Shown piece by piece: positions 1 through 10,324 of a DNA stretch of 64,000 nucleotides. Each line of letters begins with the position of its first letter. Within the stretch, counting starts at the first letter, position 1. The notes below the pieces were generated by a model. That model ran no database searches, had not been told where the DNA came from, and saw only the letters and a program-made list of their open reading frames with translations. Source of the DNA: Defluviicoccus sp. bin129 (GTDB lineage: Bacteria; Pseudomonadota; Alphaproteobacteria; MPNO01); the NCBI GenBank assembly GCA_002239065.1, contig MPNO01000002.1, forward strand, positions 62,001-126,000. The letters are read 5' to 3'. Made by a program: the position numbers and the translations under genes.

Positions 1-310
1 CTTCCTCGCAGGGGGCCGGGCAGATGCGGCCGGTAAACTCGGGGAAGTTGTTGGTCGAGTGCAGATTGTCCAGCGCTTCGCGCCAGTCGTCGCGGTAGAC
101 CAGGTCGTTCCAGTCCGGGATCTGGTTGTTGACCGGACAGCCGTTGTGACAGAACGGGATGCCGCAATCCATGCAGCGCGCCGCCTGCTTGCGGTTGGCC
201 TCGTCGCCGAGCGGCTCGACGAATTCCCGCCAGTGCCCGACGCGCTCCTCGACCGGGCGGTAGGGGCGTTCGCTGCGCCCGAACTCGAGGAAGCCGGTGA
301 CCTTACCCAT
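1..310 (-). CDS. gltD: Glutamate synthase small subunit, N-terminal part (runs off window)
   Basis: This is the first 103 residues of the NADPH-dependent glutamate synthase beta subunit. That subunit passes electrons from NADPH through FAD and two 4Fe-4S clusters to the large subunit, which makes two glutamates from glutamine and 2-oxoglutarate. The N-terminal ferredoxin-like Cys set is visible at C46, C49, C54 and C58, followed by C97 and C101, as expected for the family. The ATG at 308-310 lies inside the end of gltB, an 8-base overlap, so the pair is translationally coupled. The rest of the gene lies beyond base 1. Confidence 0.95.
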   Translation of the reverse strand, partial: MGKVTGFLEFGRSERPYRPVEERVGHWREFVEPLGDEANRKQAARCMDCGIPFCHNGCPVNNQIPDWNDLVYRDDWREALDNLHSTNNFPEFTGRICPAPCEE

Positions 311-3300
311 GCGCCTCGATCTTCCGGTCGGCAGCGGCCATTTCGGTCAGCGCGCGGCGGTATTCCACCGGCGTGACCTTGACGAACCGGTCCCGCGCGG
401 CCTCCCAGTCCGCGAGCATGGCGGCCGCCACGGCGCTTCCGGTGTAGCGGCGGTGACGCTCGACCATGCCGTGGAGCCGCGCCTCGTCATGCCGCATCAT
501 GTCCTGCAGGTCGCGGGCTTCCCGTCCGCTGGCGGGGACCGCCTCCAGCATCACCCCCGCCAGGTTGCACCGCTCCTCGAACGTCCCGTCGGGGTCGTAG
601 ACATAGGCGATGCCGCCGCTCATGCCCGCGGCGAAGTTCCGCCCGGTGGAGCCCAGCACCGCGACGCAGCCCCCGGTCATGTATTCGCAGCCATGGTCCC
701 CTACCCCCTCGACGACCGCCCAGGCGCCCGAATTGCGCACCGCGAAGCGCTCCCCCGCGACGCCGGAGAAATAGCATTCGCCCTCGATCGCCCCGTAGAG
801 AACCGTATTGCCGACGACGATATTTTCGCTCGGCACGTAGGGCGATGCGGCAGGCGGGTGGATGACCAGCCGGCCGCCGGAAAGCCCCTTCCCGACATAG
901 TCGTTGGCGACGCCCTCGAGATGGATCGCCATGCCGCGCGTGGCCCAGGCGCCGAAACTCTGCCCGCCGACCCCCTTCGCCTCGATGACGATGCTGTCCT
1001 CGTCCAGACCCGCATGGCCGCGCCGCCTGGCGACCTCGCCCGCCAGCATGGCGCCGACCGTGCGGTTCACGTTGCGCACCTCCGTGCGGATCCTGACCGG
1101 GCGGCCTTCCTCCAGCGCCGGCGCGGCGTCGGCGATCAGACGGTTGTCGAGCGCGCGGTCGAGACCGTGGTCCTGCCCCTCGCTGTTGTGGATGTCGACG
1201 CCGGGACCGACCTCCGGCTTGAACAGCAGCCGGTTCAGCTCCACGCCATGCGCCTTCCAGTGGTCTTCCGCGCGGCGCATGTCGAGCCGGTCCGAGCGGC
1301 CGATCATCTCCTCGAAGCGCCGGAAGCCCAGCCGCGCCATGATCCGGCGCACTTCCTCGGCGACCAGGAAGAAGTAGTTGATCACATGCTCGGGCGTGCC
1401 GGCGAAGCGCCGCCGGAGCTCCTCGTCCTGGGTGGCGATGCCGACCGGGCAGGTGTTCAGATGGCACTTGCGCATCATGATGCAGCCGATCGCGACCAGG
1501 GGCGCGGTGGAGAAGCCGAACTCGTCCGCCCCGAGCAGCGCGCCGATGGCGACATCGCGCCCGGTGCGCAGCCCGCCATCGACCTGCACGGCGATGCGGG
1601 TGCGCAGATCGTTGAGCACCAGGGTCTGGTGGGTCTCGGAGAGGCCGATCTCCCAGGGCGAGCCGGCATGGGTGAGCGAGGTGACCGGCGAGGCCCCGGT
1701 GCCGCCCTCGAATCCCGAGATCGTGACATGGTCGGCCTTGGCCTTGGAGACGCCGGCGGCGACCGTGCCGACGCCGACCTCCGAGACCAGCTTGACGCTG
1801 ATCCGCGCCGCCGGGTTCACGTTCTTCAGGTCGTGGATGAGCTGGGCCAGATCCTCGATGGAGTAGATATCGTGATGCGGGGGCGGCGAGATCAGGCCGA
1901 CGCCGGGGGTCGAGTGCCGCACCCGCGCGATGTTGCGGTCCACCTTGTGGCCGGGGAGCTGGCCGCCCTCGCCGGGCTTGGCGCCCTGCGCCATCTTGAT
2001 CTGGATATCGTCGGCGTTGACGAGGTACTCCGTGGTGACCCCGAAACGTCCGGAGGCGACCTGCTTGATCGCCGAGCGCATGTTGTCGCCGTTCGTCAGC
2101 GGCTCGAAGCGATCGGCTTCCTCGCCGCCCTCTCCGGTGTTCGACTTGCCGCCGATGCGGTTCATGGCGATCGCCAGCGTGGTGTGCGCCTCGCGCGAGA
2201 TCGAGCCGAAGGACATGGCGCCGGTGGCGAAGCGCCTCACGATCCGGGAGGCCGGCTCGACCTCCTCCAGCTTCACGCCGTTGCCGTCCTCGCGGAACTC
2301 GAACAGGCCGCGCAGCGTCATCAGCCTGCGGCTCTGGTCGTTCAGGATGGCGGCGTAGTCCTCGTAGCTCGCCGCGTCGTTGGCGCGCGCGGCATGCTGG
2401 AGCTTGGCGACCGTGTCCGGCTCCCACTGGTGGCGTTCGCCGCGCAGCCGGTAGGTGTATTCGCCGCCGACATCGAGCATGTCGCGGTAGATCGGCGCGT
2501 CGCCCCAGGCGGCGCGGTGGCGGGCCGCCGTTTCGGCCGCGATCTCGGCGAGCGAGGCGCCTTCCACCGTGGTGGCCGTGCCGGTGAAATAGCGCTCGAC
2601 GAGCTCGCTCGCCAGACCGACCGCATCGAAGATCTGCGCGCCGCAATAGGACTGGTAGGTCGAGATGCCCATCTTGGACATGACCTTCAGCAAGCCCTTG
2701 CAGACGGCCCTTATGTAGTCTCGATGGACCTTCTCGCGGGTGAAGTCCGCCGGGAAGGCGCCGTCTTCGTGGAGCGCGTCGAGCGTCTCGAACGCGAGAT
2801 AGGGGTTGACCGCCTCCGCCCCGTAGCCGGCAAGCACGCAGAAGTGATGCACCTCGCGGGCTTCGCCGGTCTCGAGCACGAGGCCCACCTCGGTGCGCGA
2901 GCCTTCGCGGATCAGGCGGTGATGCACCGCCGAGCAGGCCAGCAATGCCGGCAGGGCGATCCGGTCCGGCCCGATCGCGCGATCGGACAGGATGAGGATG
3001 TTGAAGCCCCGTTCGACCGCCCGGCTCGCTTCGTCGCACAGCCGTTCGACGGCGGGCCCCATGCCCGCCTTGCCCTCGGCGGCGTCCCAGGTGGCGTCCA
3101 GCGTCTCGGTCACGAACGCCCCGCCGACCAGATCGGCCACATGGCGGATCTTGTGGAGGTCGCTGTCGGTCAGGATCGGTTGCGACACTTCGAGGCGGCG
3201 ATGCGTGCCGCCGCTGTCCAGGTCGAGCAGGTTCGGGTGGGGTCCCACCATCGAGACCAGCGACATCACCAGCTCTTCCCGGATCGAGTCGATGGGCGGG

Positions 3301-4889
3301 TTGGTCACCTGGGCGAACAGCTGCTTGAAATAGGTGTAGAGCAGCTTCGGTCGTTCGGAGAGGACGGAGAGCGGCGTGTCGGTGCCCATCGACCCGACCG
3401 GGTCGTCGCCGTGCTCGCCCATCGGCCGCAGGAAGACCTCGAGATCCTCCTTGGTGTATCCGAAGGCCTGCTGGCGGTCGAGCAGATCGCCCGCCCCGGG
3501 CCGGTTGCTCGCCGCGAGCGGCGGCGCCTCCAGCTCGTCGAGCTGGAAGGCGGTGTCGGCGAGCCACTGGCCGTAGGGGTGCGAGCGCGCGAGTTCGGTC
3601 TTGAGCTCGCCGTCGTCGACGATGCGGCCCTGTTCCAGGTCGATCAGGAACATCTTGCCGGGCTGCAACCGCCATTGCTGGGCGATGCGCTCCGGCGGGA
3701 TGTCGAGCACGCCCACCTCCGAGGCCATCACCACGAGACCGTCGGTGGTCACCAGATAGCGCGCCGGGCGCAGGCCGTTGCGGTCCAGCGTGGCGCCGAT
3801 CTGCCGCCCGTCGGTGAAGGCCACCGCCGCCGGCCCGTCCCACGGCTCCATCAGCGCCGCATGGTACTCGTAGAAGGCGCGCCGTTCCGCGTCCATCAGC
3901 GGGTTGCCGGCCCACGCCTCGGGAATCAGCAGCATCATCGCATGGGCGAGCGAGTAGCCGCCCCGGACCAGCAGCTCCAGCGCATTGTCGAAGCAGGCGG
4001 TGTCCGACTGTCCGGGCGGGATCAGCGGCCACAGCTTCTCCAGATCCTCGCCGAACAGCTTCGAGCTGGTCGCATGCCGGCGCGCCGCCATCCAGTTGTA
4101 GTTGCCGCGCACCGTGTTGATCTCGCCGTTGTGGCAGATCATCCGGTAGGGATGCGCCAGCCGCCATGAGGGGAAGGTGTTGGTCGAAAACCTCTGGTGC
4201 ACGAGCGCCAGCGCGGACGCCATCCGTTCGTCCTGAAGGTCGAGGTAGTAGTCGCCCAGCTGCGGCGCGAGCAGCATGCCCTTGTAGACGATGGTGCGGC
4301 ATGAGAGAGAGGCGATGTAGAAGTCGTCGAGGCCGGGCGTGCCCTCTTCCGCGGCCCCGTTCTCGATCCGCTTGCGGATGACGAACAGCTTGCGCTCGAA
4401 GGCATCGCCCGGAGCGGTGTCGCTGCCGCGTCCGACGAAGATCTGGCGCACCACCGGCTCTGTGGTCGCCACCGTCGGCCCCAGGATCGCGCTCGCGACG
4501 GGGACGGTGCGCCAGCCGGCGACGCGCTGGCCTTCCTCGCCCACGATGCGCTCGACCAGCGCCTCGCAGGCGAGGCGCGCCGCTTCGGAGCGCGGCAGGA
4601 AGACGGCGCCGACCGCATAGTCGGCCTCGTCCGGCAGGTCGATGCCGGCCTCCGGCGCGACGGCGCGGAAGAGCGCGTCGGGCATTTGCAGCAGGATGCC
4701 GGAGCCGTCCCCGGCCAGCGGATCGGCGCCGACCGCGCCCCGGTGGTCCAGGTTCAGCAGGATTTCGAGGCCCTGCCGGACAATGCGATGGGACTTGCGG
4801 TTCCCAATATCGACTACGAAGCCGACGCCGCAGCTGTCGTGCTCGTTACGCGGATCGTAGAGTCCCTGCTTGGGCGGCAACGCAGACAA
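303..4889 (-). CDS. gltB: Glutamate synthase large subunit
   Basis: Ferredoxin/NADPH-type glutamate synthase alpha subunit, 1528 residues, the normal bacterial length. Domain order is a class II glutamine amidotransferase domain with catalytic Cys20 (EHDSCGVGF, after a short propeptide), a central domain, an FMN-binding synthase domain with the 3Fe-4S Cys motif around residue 1135 ([12 protein letters not shown]), and a C-terminal GXGXG beta-helix. The enzyme hydrolyses glutamine and channels ammonia to 2-oxoglutarate. The start is TTG at 4889. It places Cys20 where relatives have it, but I see no strong ribosome binding site, so the exact start is uncertain. A -10-like TATATG lies upstream on the minus strand (4969-4974) without a convincing -35. 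It is translationally coupled to gltD. Confidence 0.97.
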   Translation of the reverse strand: MSALPPKQGLYDPRNEHDSCGVGFVVDIGNRKSHRIVRQGLEILLNLDHRGAVGADPLAGDGSGILLQMPDALFRAVAPEAGIDLPDEADYAVGAVFLPRSEAARLACEALVERIVGEEGQRVAGWRTVPVASAILGPTVATTEPVVRQIFVGRGSDTAPGDAFERKLFVIRKRIENGAAEEGTPGLDDFYIASLSCRTIVYKGMLLAPQLGDYYLDLQDERMASALALVHQRFSTNTFPSWRLAHPYRMICHNGEINTVRGNYNWMAARRHATSSKLFGEDLEKLWPLIPPGQSDTACFDNALELLVRGGYSLAHAMMLLIPEAWAGNPLMDAERRAFYEYHAALMEPWDGPAAVAFTDGRQIGATLDRNGLRPARYLVTTDGLVVMASEVGVLDIPPERIAQQWRLQPGKMFLIDLEQGRIVDDGELKTELARSHPYGQWLADTAFQLDELEAPPLAASNRPGAGDLLDRQQAFGYTKEDLEVFLRPMGEHGDDPVGSMGTDTPLSVLSERPKLLYTYFKQLFAQVTNPPIDSIREELVMSLVSMVGPHPNLLDLDSGGTHRRLEVSQPILTDSDLHKIRHVADLVGGAFVTETLDATWDAAEGKAGMGPAVERLCDEASRAVERGFNILILSDRAIGPDRIALPALLACSAVHHRLIREGSRTEVGLVLETGEAREVHHFCVLAGYGAEAVNPYLAFETLDALHEDGAFPADFTREKVHRDYIRAVCKGLLKVMSKMGISTYQSYCGAQIFDAVGLASELVERYFTGTATTVEGASLAEIAAETAARHRAAWGDAPIYRDMLDVGGEYTYRLRGERHQWEPDTVAKLQHAARANDAASYEDYAAILNDQSRRLMTLRGLFEFREDGNGVKLEEVEPASRIVRRFATGAMSFGSISREAHTTLAIAMNRIGGKSNTGEGGEEADRFEPLTNGDNMRSAIKQVASGRFGVTTEYLVNADDIQIKMAQGAKPGEGGQLPGHKVDRNIARVRHSTPGVGLISPPPHHDIYSIEDLAQLIHDLKNVNPAARISVKLVSEVGVGTVAAGVSKAKADHVTISGFEGGTGASPVTSLTHAGSPWEIGLSETHQTLVLNDLRTRIAVQVDGGLRTGRDVAIGALLGADEFGFSTAPLVAIGCIMMRKCHLNTCPVGIATQDEELRRRFAGTPEHVINYFFLVAEEVRRIMARLGFRRFEEMIGRSDRLDMRRAEDHWKAHGVELNRLLFKPEVGPGVDIHNSEGQDHGLDRALDNRLIADAAPALEEGRPVRIRTEVRNVNRTVGAMLAGEVARRRGHAGLDEDSIVIEAKGVGGQSFGAWATRGMAIHLEGVANDYVGKGLSGGRLVIHPPAASPYVPSENIVVGNTVLYGAIEGECYFSGVAGERFAVRNSGAWAVVEGVGDHGCEYMTGGCVAVLGSTGRNFAAGMSGGIAYVYDPDGTFEERCNLAGVMLEAVPASGREARDLQDMMRHDEARLHGMVERHRRYTGSAVAAAMLADWEAARDRFVKVTPVEYRRALTEMAAADRKIEAHG

Positions 4890-5075
4890 GGGGTGTCGAC
4901 TCCACAGGTTTCGTCCAGAAAGAGCCGCCGCCTCCGGAACCGGTTCGGGCGACGCTCAAAAGAACAACCATATAGAGCATCGCGGGGTCGGGTAGAAGAC
5001 AAGCGGGACGATTGCCTCGGCCGCCCGGGCAGACACGGGATGGCCGAATCGATGGCCGACCCGCCCCCGGCGCGA

Positions 5076-6149
5076 TCAGCTTTCGACCGGATGGTTCCAG
5101 CCGTGGCGGTCCTCGATGCGGCCGTACTGGATGCCGGTAAGCTCGTCGTGGAGGGATTTGGTGAGCGACGCTTCGCCCGCCCGCCGGGGAATCAGGTCGC
5201 GTTGCCTGAAGTTCAGCCGGCCGACCGGGAGCACGACCGCGGCCGTCCCGGTGACGAACACCTCTTCGAGCGCGCCGCCGTCGCACGCGCCGACGATTTC
5301 GTCGATCGCAACTTCCCGCTCCTCGACGGCGATGCCGCGGTCGGCCAGCAGGGCGATGATGCTCTCCCGGGTCACGCCGGGAAGGATCGCGCCGTTCAGC
5401 GCCGGCGTAACGACGCGGTCGCCGAGCTTGAAGAACACGTTCATCAACCCGGCCTCCTCGACATAGCGGTGCTCGCTGCCGTCGAGCCAGAGAACCTGGT
5501 CGAACCCGTCATCGCGCGCCAGCCGGCCGGCGGCAAACGTCGTCGCGTAGTTGGCCGAGGTCTTGGCCTCGCCCACCCCGCCATGCGGGGCGGTCCGCGC
5601 GAAACGGTCCTCGACCTTGAGCGACAGGCCGCTATCGCCGCTCCTGAAATACGCCCCGACCGGACAGGTCATGACGATGAACCGGTAGGCGTTCGACGGC
5701 CGGACCTCGAGATGCGATTCCGCGCTGAAAACGATCGGCCGGATATACAGCCCGTGGCCCGGCCGGTCGGAAATCCAGCCGCGGTCGATAGCGACCAGCC
5801 GGGTCACCGCCGCGACGAAATCGTCCTCGTCGATCTCGGGAATGCACATGCGCCGGCACGAAAGCCGCAGCCGCCTGGCGTTGCGGTCGGGACGGAAGAC
5901 GCGGACCCTTCCGTCGACGCCGACAAACGCCTTCAGCCCCTCGAACGCCATCTGGGCGTAGTGCAGCGTCATCGCGCCCGGTTCGATGGGGATCGGGCCG
6001 TAGGGGACGATCTCCGGATCGCGCCACGCGCCGTCCCGCCAAGCCATGGCGAACATGTGGTCGGAAAAGACCTCCCCGAATACCAGCCGGTCGAGATCGA
6101 GATCCCCCAGCCGGCTCCGTTGGGTCAGGCGGACAACCAACCCGTCCAT
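5076..6149 (-). CDS. ilvE: Branched-chain amino acid aminotransferase
   Basis: PLP fold-type IV aminotransferase of 357 residues that exchanges amino groups between glutamate and Leu/Ile/Val keto acids. The Schiff-base lysine sits in GEAKTSANY near residue 195. The N-terminal stretch with LHYAQMAFEGLKAF and the C-terminal EVFVTGTAAVVLPV segment are typical of the family-II (eukaryotic-like) BCAT group. The ATG start follows GGGAAC. It lies 39 bases after the cyclodeaminase-like gene on the same strand, so it may end the TRAP-linked operon. A specialised aminotransferase for the imported substrate is an alternative to a purely biosynthetic role. Confidence 0.9.
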   Translation of the reverse strand: MDGLVVRLTQRSRLGDLDLDRLVFGEVFSDHMFAMAWRDGAWRDPEIVPYGPIPIEPGAMTLHYAQMAFEGLKAFVGVDGRVRVFRPDRNARRLRLSCRRMCIPEIDEDDFVAAVTRLVAIDRGWISDRPGHGLYIRPIVFSAESHLEVRPSNAYRFIVMTCPVGAYFRSGDSGLSLKVEDRFARTAPHGGVGEAKTSANYATTFAAGRLARDDGFDQVLWLDGSEHRYVEEAGLMNVFFKLGDRVVTPALNGAILPGVTRESIIALLADRGIAVEEREVAIDEIVGACDGGALEEVFVTGTAAVVLPVGRLNFRQRDLIPRRAGEASLTKSLHDELTGIQYGRIEDRHGWNHPVES

Positions 6150-6188
6150 CTCTGTTCCCCGTGCTGCCGCGGGCCCGAAATCCGGGCG

Positions 6189-7178
6189 TCAGGACAGCAA
6201 GTCTATCGTTCTCCCCACCCCGGCCGCCCGGGCCCGCCGGTAGATCGACCACGCGAGCGGCATGTCGACACTCCCGAGTCCGGTCGGAATCGCCATGATG
6301 CGGTCCCGATCGCCATTGCGGCCGGGGCGGTTCCCGAGGACGATATCGCCGAAGGAGGTGAAATCGCCCGGCAGCTCCAGATCGGGCCGCCGCTGCGCCG
6401 CGGCGGCCCGCAGCCCCGCGTCGTTGTCGGCGACCAGGAGGTCGAGGATTTCGAACGCCTCGTCTTCCCAGGCGGTCAGCACATCGAGCGGTATGGCCAG
6501 CATGCCGGGCGTCCACCAGTCGGCCTTGAGCGGCCGTTCCGATCCCTGCGGTATCGACGAGACGACGATGTCCATGCCGCGAACCGCATCCTCGGCGGTG
6601 TCGACCGGGTTCAGGGTCCAGCTCCCCTCCTCCGCCATGACGGCGCAGAATTTCTCGCGGCTCGCCGGCGTGCGCGATGCGACGAAGACATCCTCAAGGG
6701 TGGGGAACAGGACCGACAGCACCCTGAGAGACCACATTCCGAGGCCGCCGCACCCGACCAGGCCGAGACGCACCGGGTCGCGGCGCGCGCAGTGCCTGGC
6801 GGCGACCGCGCCGCAGGCCGCCGTCCGCACGAAGGTGATCCACATGCCTTCCATGATCGCCACGGGCAGCCCGTGTTCGGGATCGTTGAGGACGATCAGC
6901 CCGGAGGAGTCGGGAAACCCGCGCTCGGCATTGCCGGGGTAGTAGGAGATCCACTTCATCCCGAGCGCCTTTTCCCCGGCAACCCAGGCCGGCATGGCGT
7001 GCAGGAAGCTGTGCGGACGATCGGGATGCACGCCCGCCTTCACCGGCACCTCGACCTCGCCCCTCCCGTCCATGCGGTAGGTGTGTTCGACCATCTCGAC
7101 GATGTCCGCGAGCGGCGGCGCCACCGCCGCGATATCGGCGCTGTCGAGCAGGAGCTGTTCGGGGAACCGCGCTGTCAT
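6189..7178 (-). CDS. Ornithine cyclodeaminase / mu-crystallin family protein
   Basis: A 329-residue NAD(P)-binding protein of the OCD/mu-crystallin family. The Rossmann motif LVGCGGLGMWSL lies near residues 134-145, preceded by the family's GMKWISYYPGN and GLIVLNDPEHG segments. Members include ornithine cyclodeaminase, alanine dehydrogenase, ketimine reductases and opine or tauropine-type enzymes, so the substrate cannot be named. The ATG start has GGGAG about nine bases upstream. The gene follows dctM by 15 bases, which points to a substrate delivered by the TRAP system and imino/amino acid interconversion together with the downstream aminotransferase. Confidence 0.82.
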   Translation of the reverse strand: MTARFPEQLLLDSADIAAVAPPLADIVEMVEHTYRMDGRGEVEVPVKAGVHPDRPHSFLHAMPAWVAGEKALGMKWISYYPGNAERGFPDSSGLIVLNDPEHGLPVAIMEGMWITFVRTAACGAVAARHCARRDPVRLGLVGCGGLGMWSLRVLSVLFPTLEDVFVASRTPASREKFCAVMAEEGSWTLNPVDTAEDAVRGMDIVVSSIPQGSERPLKADWWTPGMLAIPLDVLTAWEDEAFEILDLLVADNDAGLRAAAAQRRPDLELPGDFTSFGDIVLGNRPGRNGDRDRIMAIPTGLGSVDMPLAWSIYRRARAAGVGRTIDLLS

Positions 7179-7193
7179 CCTCTCAAGCTCCCG

Positions 7194-8510
7194 TCACCGG
7201 GTCATCAGGCCCGGCAGGGACAGGGAAATCTCCGGGAAGGCCATGATCAGGGCCATGGCGATGACGTCGCAGATCAGGAAGGGAACCGCCGCCCGGATGA
7301 TGTGGCCCATGGTGGTGTCGGGCGGCGACACGCCCTTCATGACGTAGAGCAGGATGCCGTAAGGCGGGGTGGTCTGCGCCATCTCGATATTGATCAGGAA
7401 CAGGACGAGGAACCAGATCGGGTCGTAGCCCAGCTGCTTCACCACGGGCAGGAAGACCGGCAGGGTGATCAACATCAGGGGCACGCCCGAGATGAAGCCG
7501 CCGAGGATCAGAATCACGAACTGCATCATGACGATGAGCACCAGCGGCGCCACCGGGAGCCCGACGGCCCATTGCACGAGATACCGGTTCGCGCCGGTGA
7601 ACGCGAGCACCTGGGAATAGGCCTGGGCGGCGGCGAGGATGATCAGCACCATCACCGAAATTCGCAGCGTGCTCTCGATCGCCTCGCGCGTGACCTTCCG
7701 GTTGAGTCCGCCATAGCAGGCGGCGAGGACGAATGAGCCGGCGGTGCCGAGCGCCGCCGCTTCGGTCGGCGTGGCGACGCCGAGAAAGATCAGCCCGACG
7801 ACGAGGAACACGATGAGCCCGAGCGGCAGGACGTATTTGACAGTGAGCGAAATCTTCAGCCCGAGCGGCACCCTCTCGATCGCGTAGCGGGGCGCGAGGT
7901 CGGGCTGCAGATAGCAGCGGACGATGATGTAGGAGGCATAGAGCACCGCCATCAGAATGCCCGGCAGGACGATCGCGATCAGCAGCTTGCCGACCGACAC
8001 CTCGGCCAGCACCGCCAGGATCACGCCGAGCCCGCTTGGCGGGATCATGATCGCGAGCCCGCCGCTGCCGAGCAGCGGGCCGATGCTCATGGGTTTCTTG
8101 TAGCCCCGCGATTCGAGCTCGGGCGCGAGCGTCGCGCCGAGCATCGCGGTGGTCCCGATGCTGGCGCCGCTGAGCGAGGCGAGCACCGTCCCAGACGCCA
8201 CGGCGAGCAGCGACAGGCGCCCGGGCAGGTTTCCGAGCCACTTGTCGAGCGCGTCGATCATGCGCGCCGCCACACCCGCCCGGAACATCACCTCGCCCAT
8301 CAGCACAAACAGCGTGATCGGCAGCAGCACGAAGACCGTCAGGCTGCCATAGGCGCTGTTGACCATCTGTTCGAGACCGGCCTCGCCGCCCATCAGCAGG
8401 AACATGCCCACGATGTTGACCGCGAAGAACGCGAAGACCACCGGAACCCCGACGAACAGCAGGGTGAAGAGCGCCCCCAGGATCAGCGCGATGGACCAGT
8501 ACCATTCCAC
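7194..8510 (-). CDS. TRAP transporter large permease (DctM)
   Basis: A 438-residue integral membrane protein of the DctM/SiaM family, the ion-coupled transport subunit of a TRAP system. About a dozen hydrophobic segments span the whole length. Family hallmarks include GASIGTTAMLGATLAPEL and GSGGLAIMIPPSGLGVILAVL in the first half and TPTEAAALGTAGSF in the second. The start is GTG at 8510 with AGGAAAC upstream. It lies 24 bases after dctQ and belongs to the dctP-dctQ-dctM operon. The substrate is unknown. Confidence 0.95.
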   Translation of the reverse strand: MEWYWSIALILGALFTLLFVGVPVVFAFFAVNIVGMFLLMGGEAGLEQMVNSAYGSLTVFVLLPITLFVLMGEVMFRAGVAARMIDALDKWLGNLPGRLSLLAVASGTVLASLSGASIGTTAMLGATLAPELESRGYKKPMSIGPLLGSGGLAIMIPPSGLGVILAVLAEVSVGKLLIAIVLPGILMAVLYASYIIVRCYLQPDLAPRYAIERVPLGLKISLTVKYVLPLGLIVFLVVGLIFLGVATPTEAAALGTAGSFVLAACYGGLNRKVTREAIESTLRISVMVLIILAAAQAYSQVLAFTGANRYLVQWAVGLPVAPLVLIVMMQFVILILGGFISGVPLMLITLPVFLPVVKQLGYDPIWFLVLFLINIEMAQTTPPYGILLYVMKGVSPPDTTMGHIIRAAVPFLICDVIAMALIMAFPEISLSLPGLMTR

Positions 8511-8534
8511 GCCGGTTTCCTCCCGCTGCGCGCG

Positions 8535-9047
8535 CTAGAGGTCGACTTGCATGTCGCCGGACCGCTGCTCGGCGGGGGACCGTATCAGCCTCCAGGAATC
8601 CCTCACCAATTGCACCAGGAAGACGGCGCTTCCCAGGGGGATAACCGCCAGCACGATGAAGATGGGAACTTCCTCGACCTTGAAATAGTCGTATTCGTTG
8701 GTCAGGAATTTCTCCCACGTGACCTTGCTGCCCTGCCAGACCAGCACCAGGCAGACGCAGATCCCGAGCAGCAGGCCGAAGAGCTCGGAGGCGAGGCGGG
8801 TCCGCTTCCCGAACCGCGTCACCAGGATGTCGAGGCGGACATGGCCGCCCCGCTGCTGCAGCCAGGCGGCGCCGAGGAACGCGATGAAGAGCAGGCTCCA
8901 CTCGTTGAGCGCGATCACCCAGCGGATGGACTCGCCGAAGAAATAGCGCGAGCCGACATCGGCGGACACGCTGACGACCTGGAAGATCAGCAGCGCGCCG
9001 GCAATCCAGGCGAAGGCGTTGACGATCCTGTCGAATACCGCCCCCAA
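8535..9047 (-). CDS. TRAP transporter small permease (DctQ)
   Basis: A 170-residue protein with four predicted membrane helices, matching the DctQ/SiaQ small subunit that pairs with DctM. The segments ALLIFQVVSVSADVGSRYFF and EWSLLFIAFLGAAWLQQRGGHVRLDIL are typical. The start is TTG at 9047, chosen because GGAGG lies six bases upstream and no ATG is available. It stands between dctP, with a hairpin in the 58-base gap, and dctM. Confidence 0.92.
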   Translation of the reverse strand: MGAVFDRIVNAFAWIAGALLIFQVVSVSADVGSRYFFGESIRWVIALNEWSLLFIAFLGAAWLQQRGGHVRLDILVTRFGKRTRLASELFGLLLGICVCLVLVWQGSKVTWEKFLTNEYDYFKVEEVPIFIVLAVIPLGSAVFLVQLVRDSWRLIRSPAEQRSGDMQVDL

Positions 9048-9070
9048 ACGGTGCCTCCGCCCGAGCGTTG

Positions 9071-9104
9071 CCTGGATTGCCGGAAAGCCCCGCGATGACG
9101 GGGC
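9071..9104. repeat. Degenerate REP-like intergenic palindrome between dctP and dctQ
   Basis: The short dctP-dctQ gap contains CTGGATTGCCGG and GATGACG flanking a perfect 6-bp stem (GCCCCG at 9087-9092, CGGGGC at 9099-9104). The flanks resemble the widespread alphaproteobacterial intergenic repeats that read CTGGATT...ATGACG. A stem here could protect or attenuate the binding-protein mRNA so that DctP is made in excess of the permeases. Only this copy is clear in the window, so the family assignment is tentative. Confidence 0.4.
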
Positions 9105-9105
9105 G

Positions 9106-10098
9106 TCAGCGCGTGATCATCTTGCGGATCTTCGCGTACTGCTCGGGCGCCAGTCGCTTCTTCATGACCGCCCAGCGCGATTCGTTGGCCACGTCCACCC
9201 ATTTCTTCGCTTCGTCGGCGGGCAGGCCGATGAACTTCACGCCGCTTTTCTGCAACTTGGCCATCTCGGCCGCCTTCAGCTCCTTGCCCTTCGGAACCAT
9301 GAAGCGTTCCATCTCGGCCTGTTCGTCGAGCATCAACTTCTGCGCGGCGGCGGACAGCTTGTTCCACTTGCCGCGGTTGATGAAGCTGAACACCGTGTGC
9401 GCCGGCCAGAACGCGTCGGCCATCGCGCAGCAGATGACTTCGTGAATGCCGATATTCGTTGCCGCCAGCGGAAACGGCGCCGCCTGCACGACGCCGCGCT
9501 CGAGCCCGGGATAGATCTCGGAAATCTTCATATGGATCGGCGACGCGCCGATCGCCTTCATGAAGGGATCGTAACCCGAGTGGGACCGGATCTTGACGTT
9601 CTTCAGATCCGCCATCCGGTTGATCGGCTTCTTGGAGAAAATATGGAAACCCACATCGGTCGCGGTGCGTCCCATGACCTTGATGCCGATCTTCTTGTGC
9701 GCTTCGTCGAGAAGATCGATGTATCCGACCTCGCGCTCTTCCTTCGGCGATATCTCCGACATGCCCACGGTACCGATCTCCGGGACCAGCGCCTGATGGA
9801 TGGTGAAGGTCATCACCATGTCGGAGATGCCCTTGCTCGTCGCGTTCATCTGGTCGCGCAGCGGGACGACCGACGGCCCGCCGATATAGTCGAGCTTGAG
9901 GACGCCCTTGCCGGCCTCGTTCACCCGCTCGATGAAGCGCCTGAACATCACCATGCTGGGGTAGTTTCGATCCGGCTGCGAGAATGTGACGACGCGCAGC
10001 GTCGTCTCGGCCGCCGTGGCCGGGAGAGCGAAACAGACCGCCGCCGCAGCACATGCGGAAAGCGCCGCTATACGCATCGTGAGGTAAGCCGATTTCAT
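9106..10098 (-). CDS. TRAP transporter substrate-binding protein (DctP family)
   Basis: A 330-residue periplasmic binding protein of the DctP/SiaP type. An N-terminal signal peptide (MKSAYLTMRIAAL, then a hydrophobic stretch ending near PATAAE, about residue 31) is followed by the two-lobed fold. The ATG at 10098 is chosen over longer frames because GGAGG precedes it and it gives a proper signal peptide. It is the first gene of the TRAP operon. Ligand type is not readable from the sequence. The neighbouring cyclodeaminase-like and M24 enzymes suggest an amino-acid, amide or guanidino-type compound, but that is inference. Confidence 0.93.
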   Translation of the reverse strand: MKSAYLTMRIAALSACAAAAVCFALPATAAETTLRVVTFSQPDRNYPSMVMFRRFIERVNEAGKGVLKLDYIGGPSVVPLRDQMNATSKGISDMVMTFTIHQALVPEIGTVGMSEISPKEEREVGYIDLLDEAHKKIGIKVMGRTATDVGFHIFSKKPINRMADLKNVKIRSHSGYDPFMKAIGASPIHMKISEIYPGLERGVVQAAPFPLAATNIGIHEVICCAMADAFWPAHTVFSFINRGKWNKLSAAAQKLMLDEQAEMERFMVPKGKELKAAEMAKLQKSGVKFIGLPADEAKKWVDVANESRWAVMKKRLAPEQYAKIRKMITR

Positions 10099-10236
10099 GG
10101 GTTTTCCTCCCCTGTAACGAGCCCCCGGCATTGCGCGAGGCGGTCGAGTATTCGCTGCGAATGAACCGGTCGGCGCGCCCCGCCGTCGGCCGCACCGCGT
10201 ATGCGGAGGGACGCGGCTCACTCCGCTGAGGAAGTC

Positions 10237-10266
10237 ATGGTAGCGCCGATTCGCCGGCCGGAGCAA
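10237..10266 (-). promoter_or_regulatory. Possible promoter of the TRAP operon
   Basis: On the minus strand TTGCTC (10261-10266) is followed after 18 bases by TACCAT (10237-10242). This is a mediocre sigma-70-type pair about 140 bases upstream of the dctP start. It lies in the 226-base gap between the M24 gene and dctP, the only space where an operon promoter could sit. The matches are partial. Confidence 0.28.
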
Positions 10267-10324
10267 ATTGCCGGTTACCCGGACGCGCGCGCCGCGCTCG
10301 ATCCCGTTCGACCCATTCCCCGCG

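Noticed and set aside
297-4169. Very long open frame on the plus strand opposite gltB
   Set aside because: It is the antisense shadow of a high-GC gene: Arg/His/Asp/Val-rich composition, no recognisable domain, while gltB fully explains the sequence. Similar shadows at 45904-49065 and 58151-60679 were rejected for the same reason.
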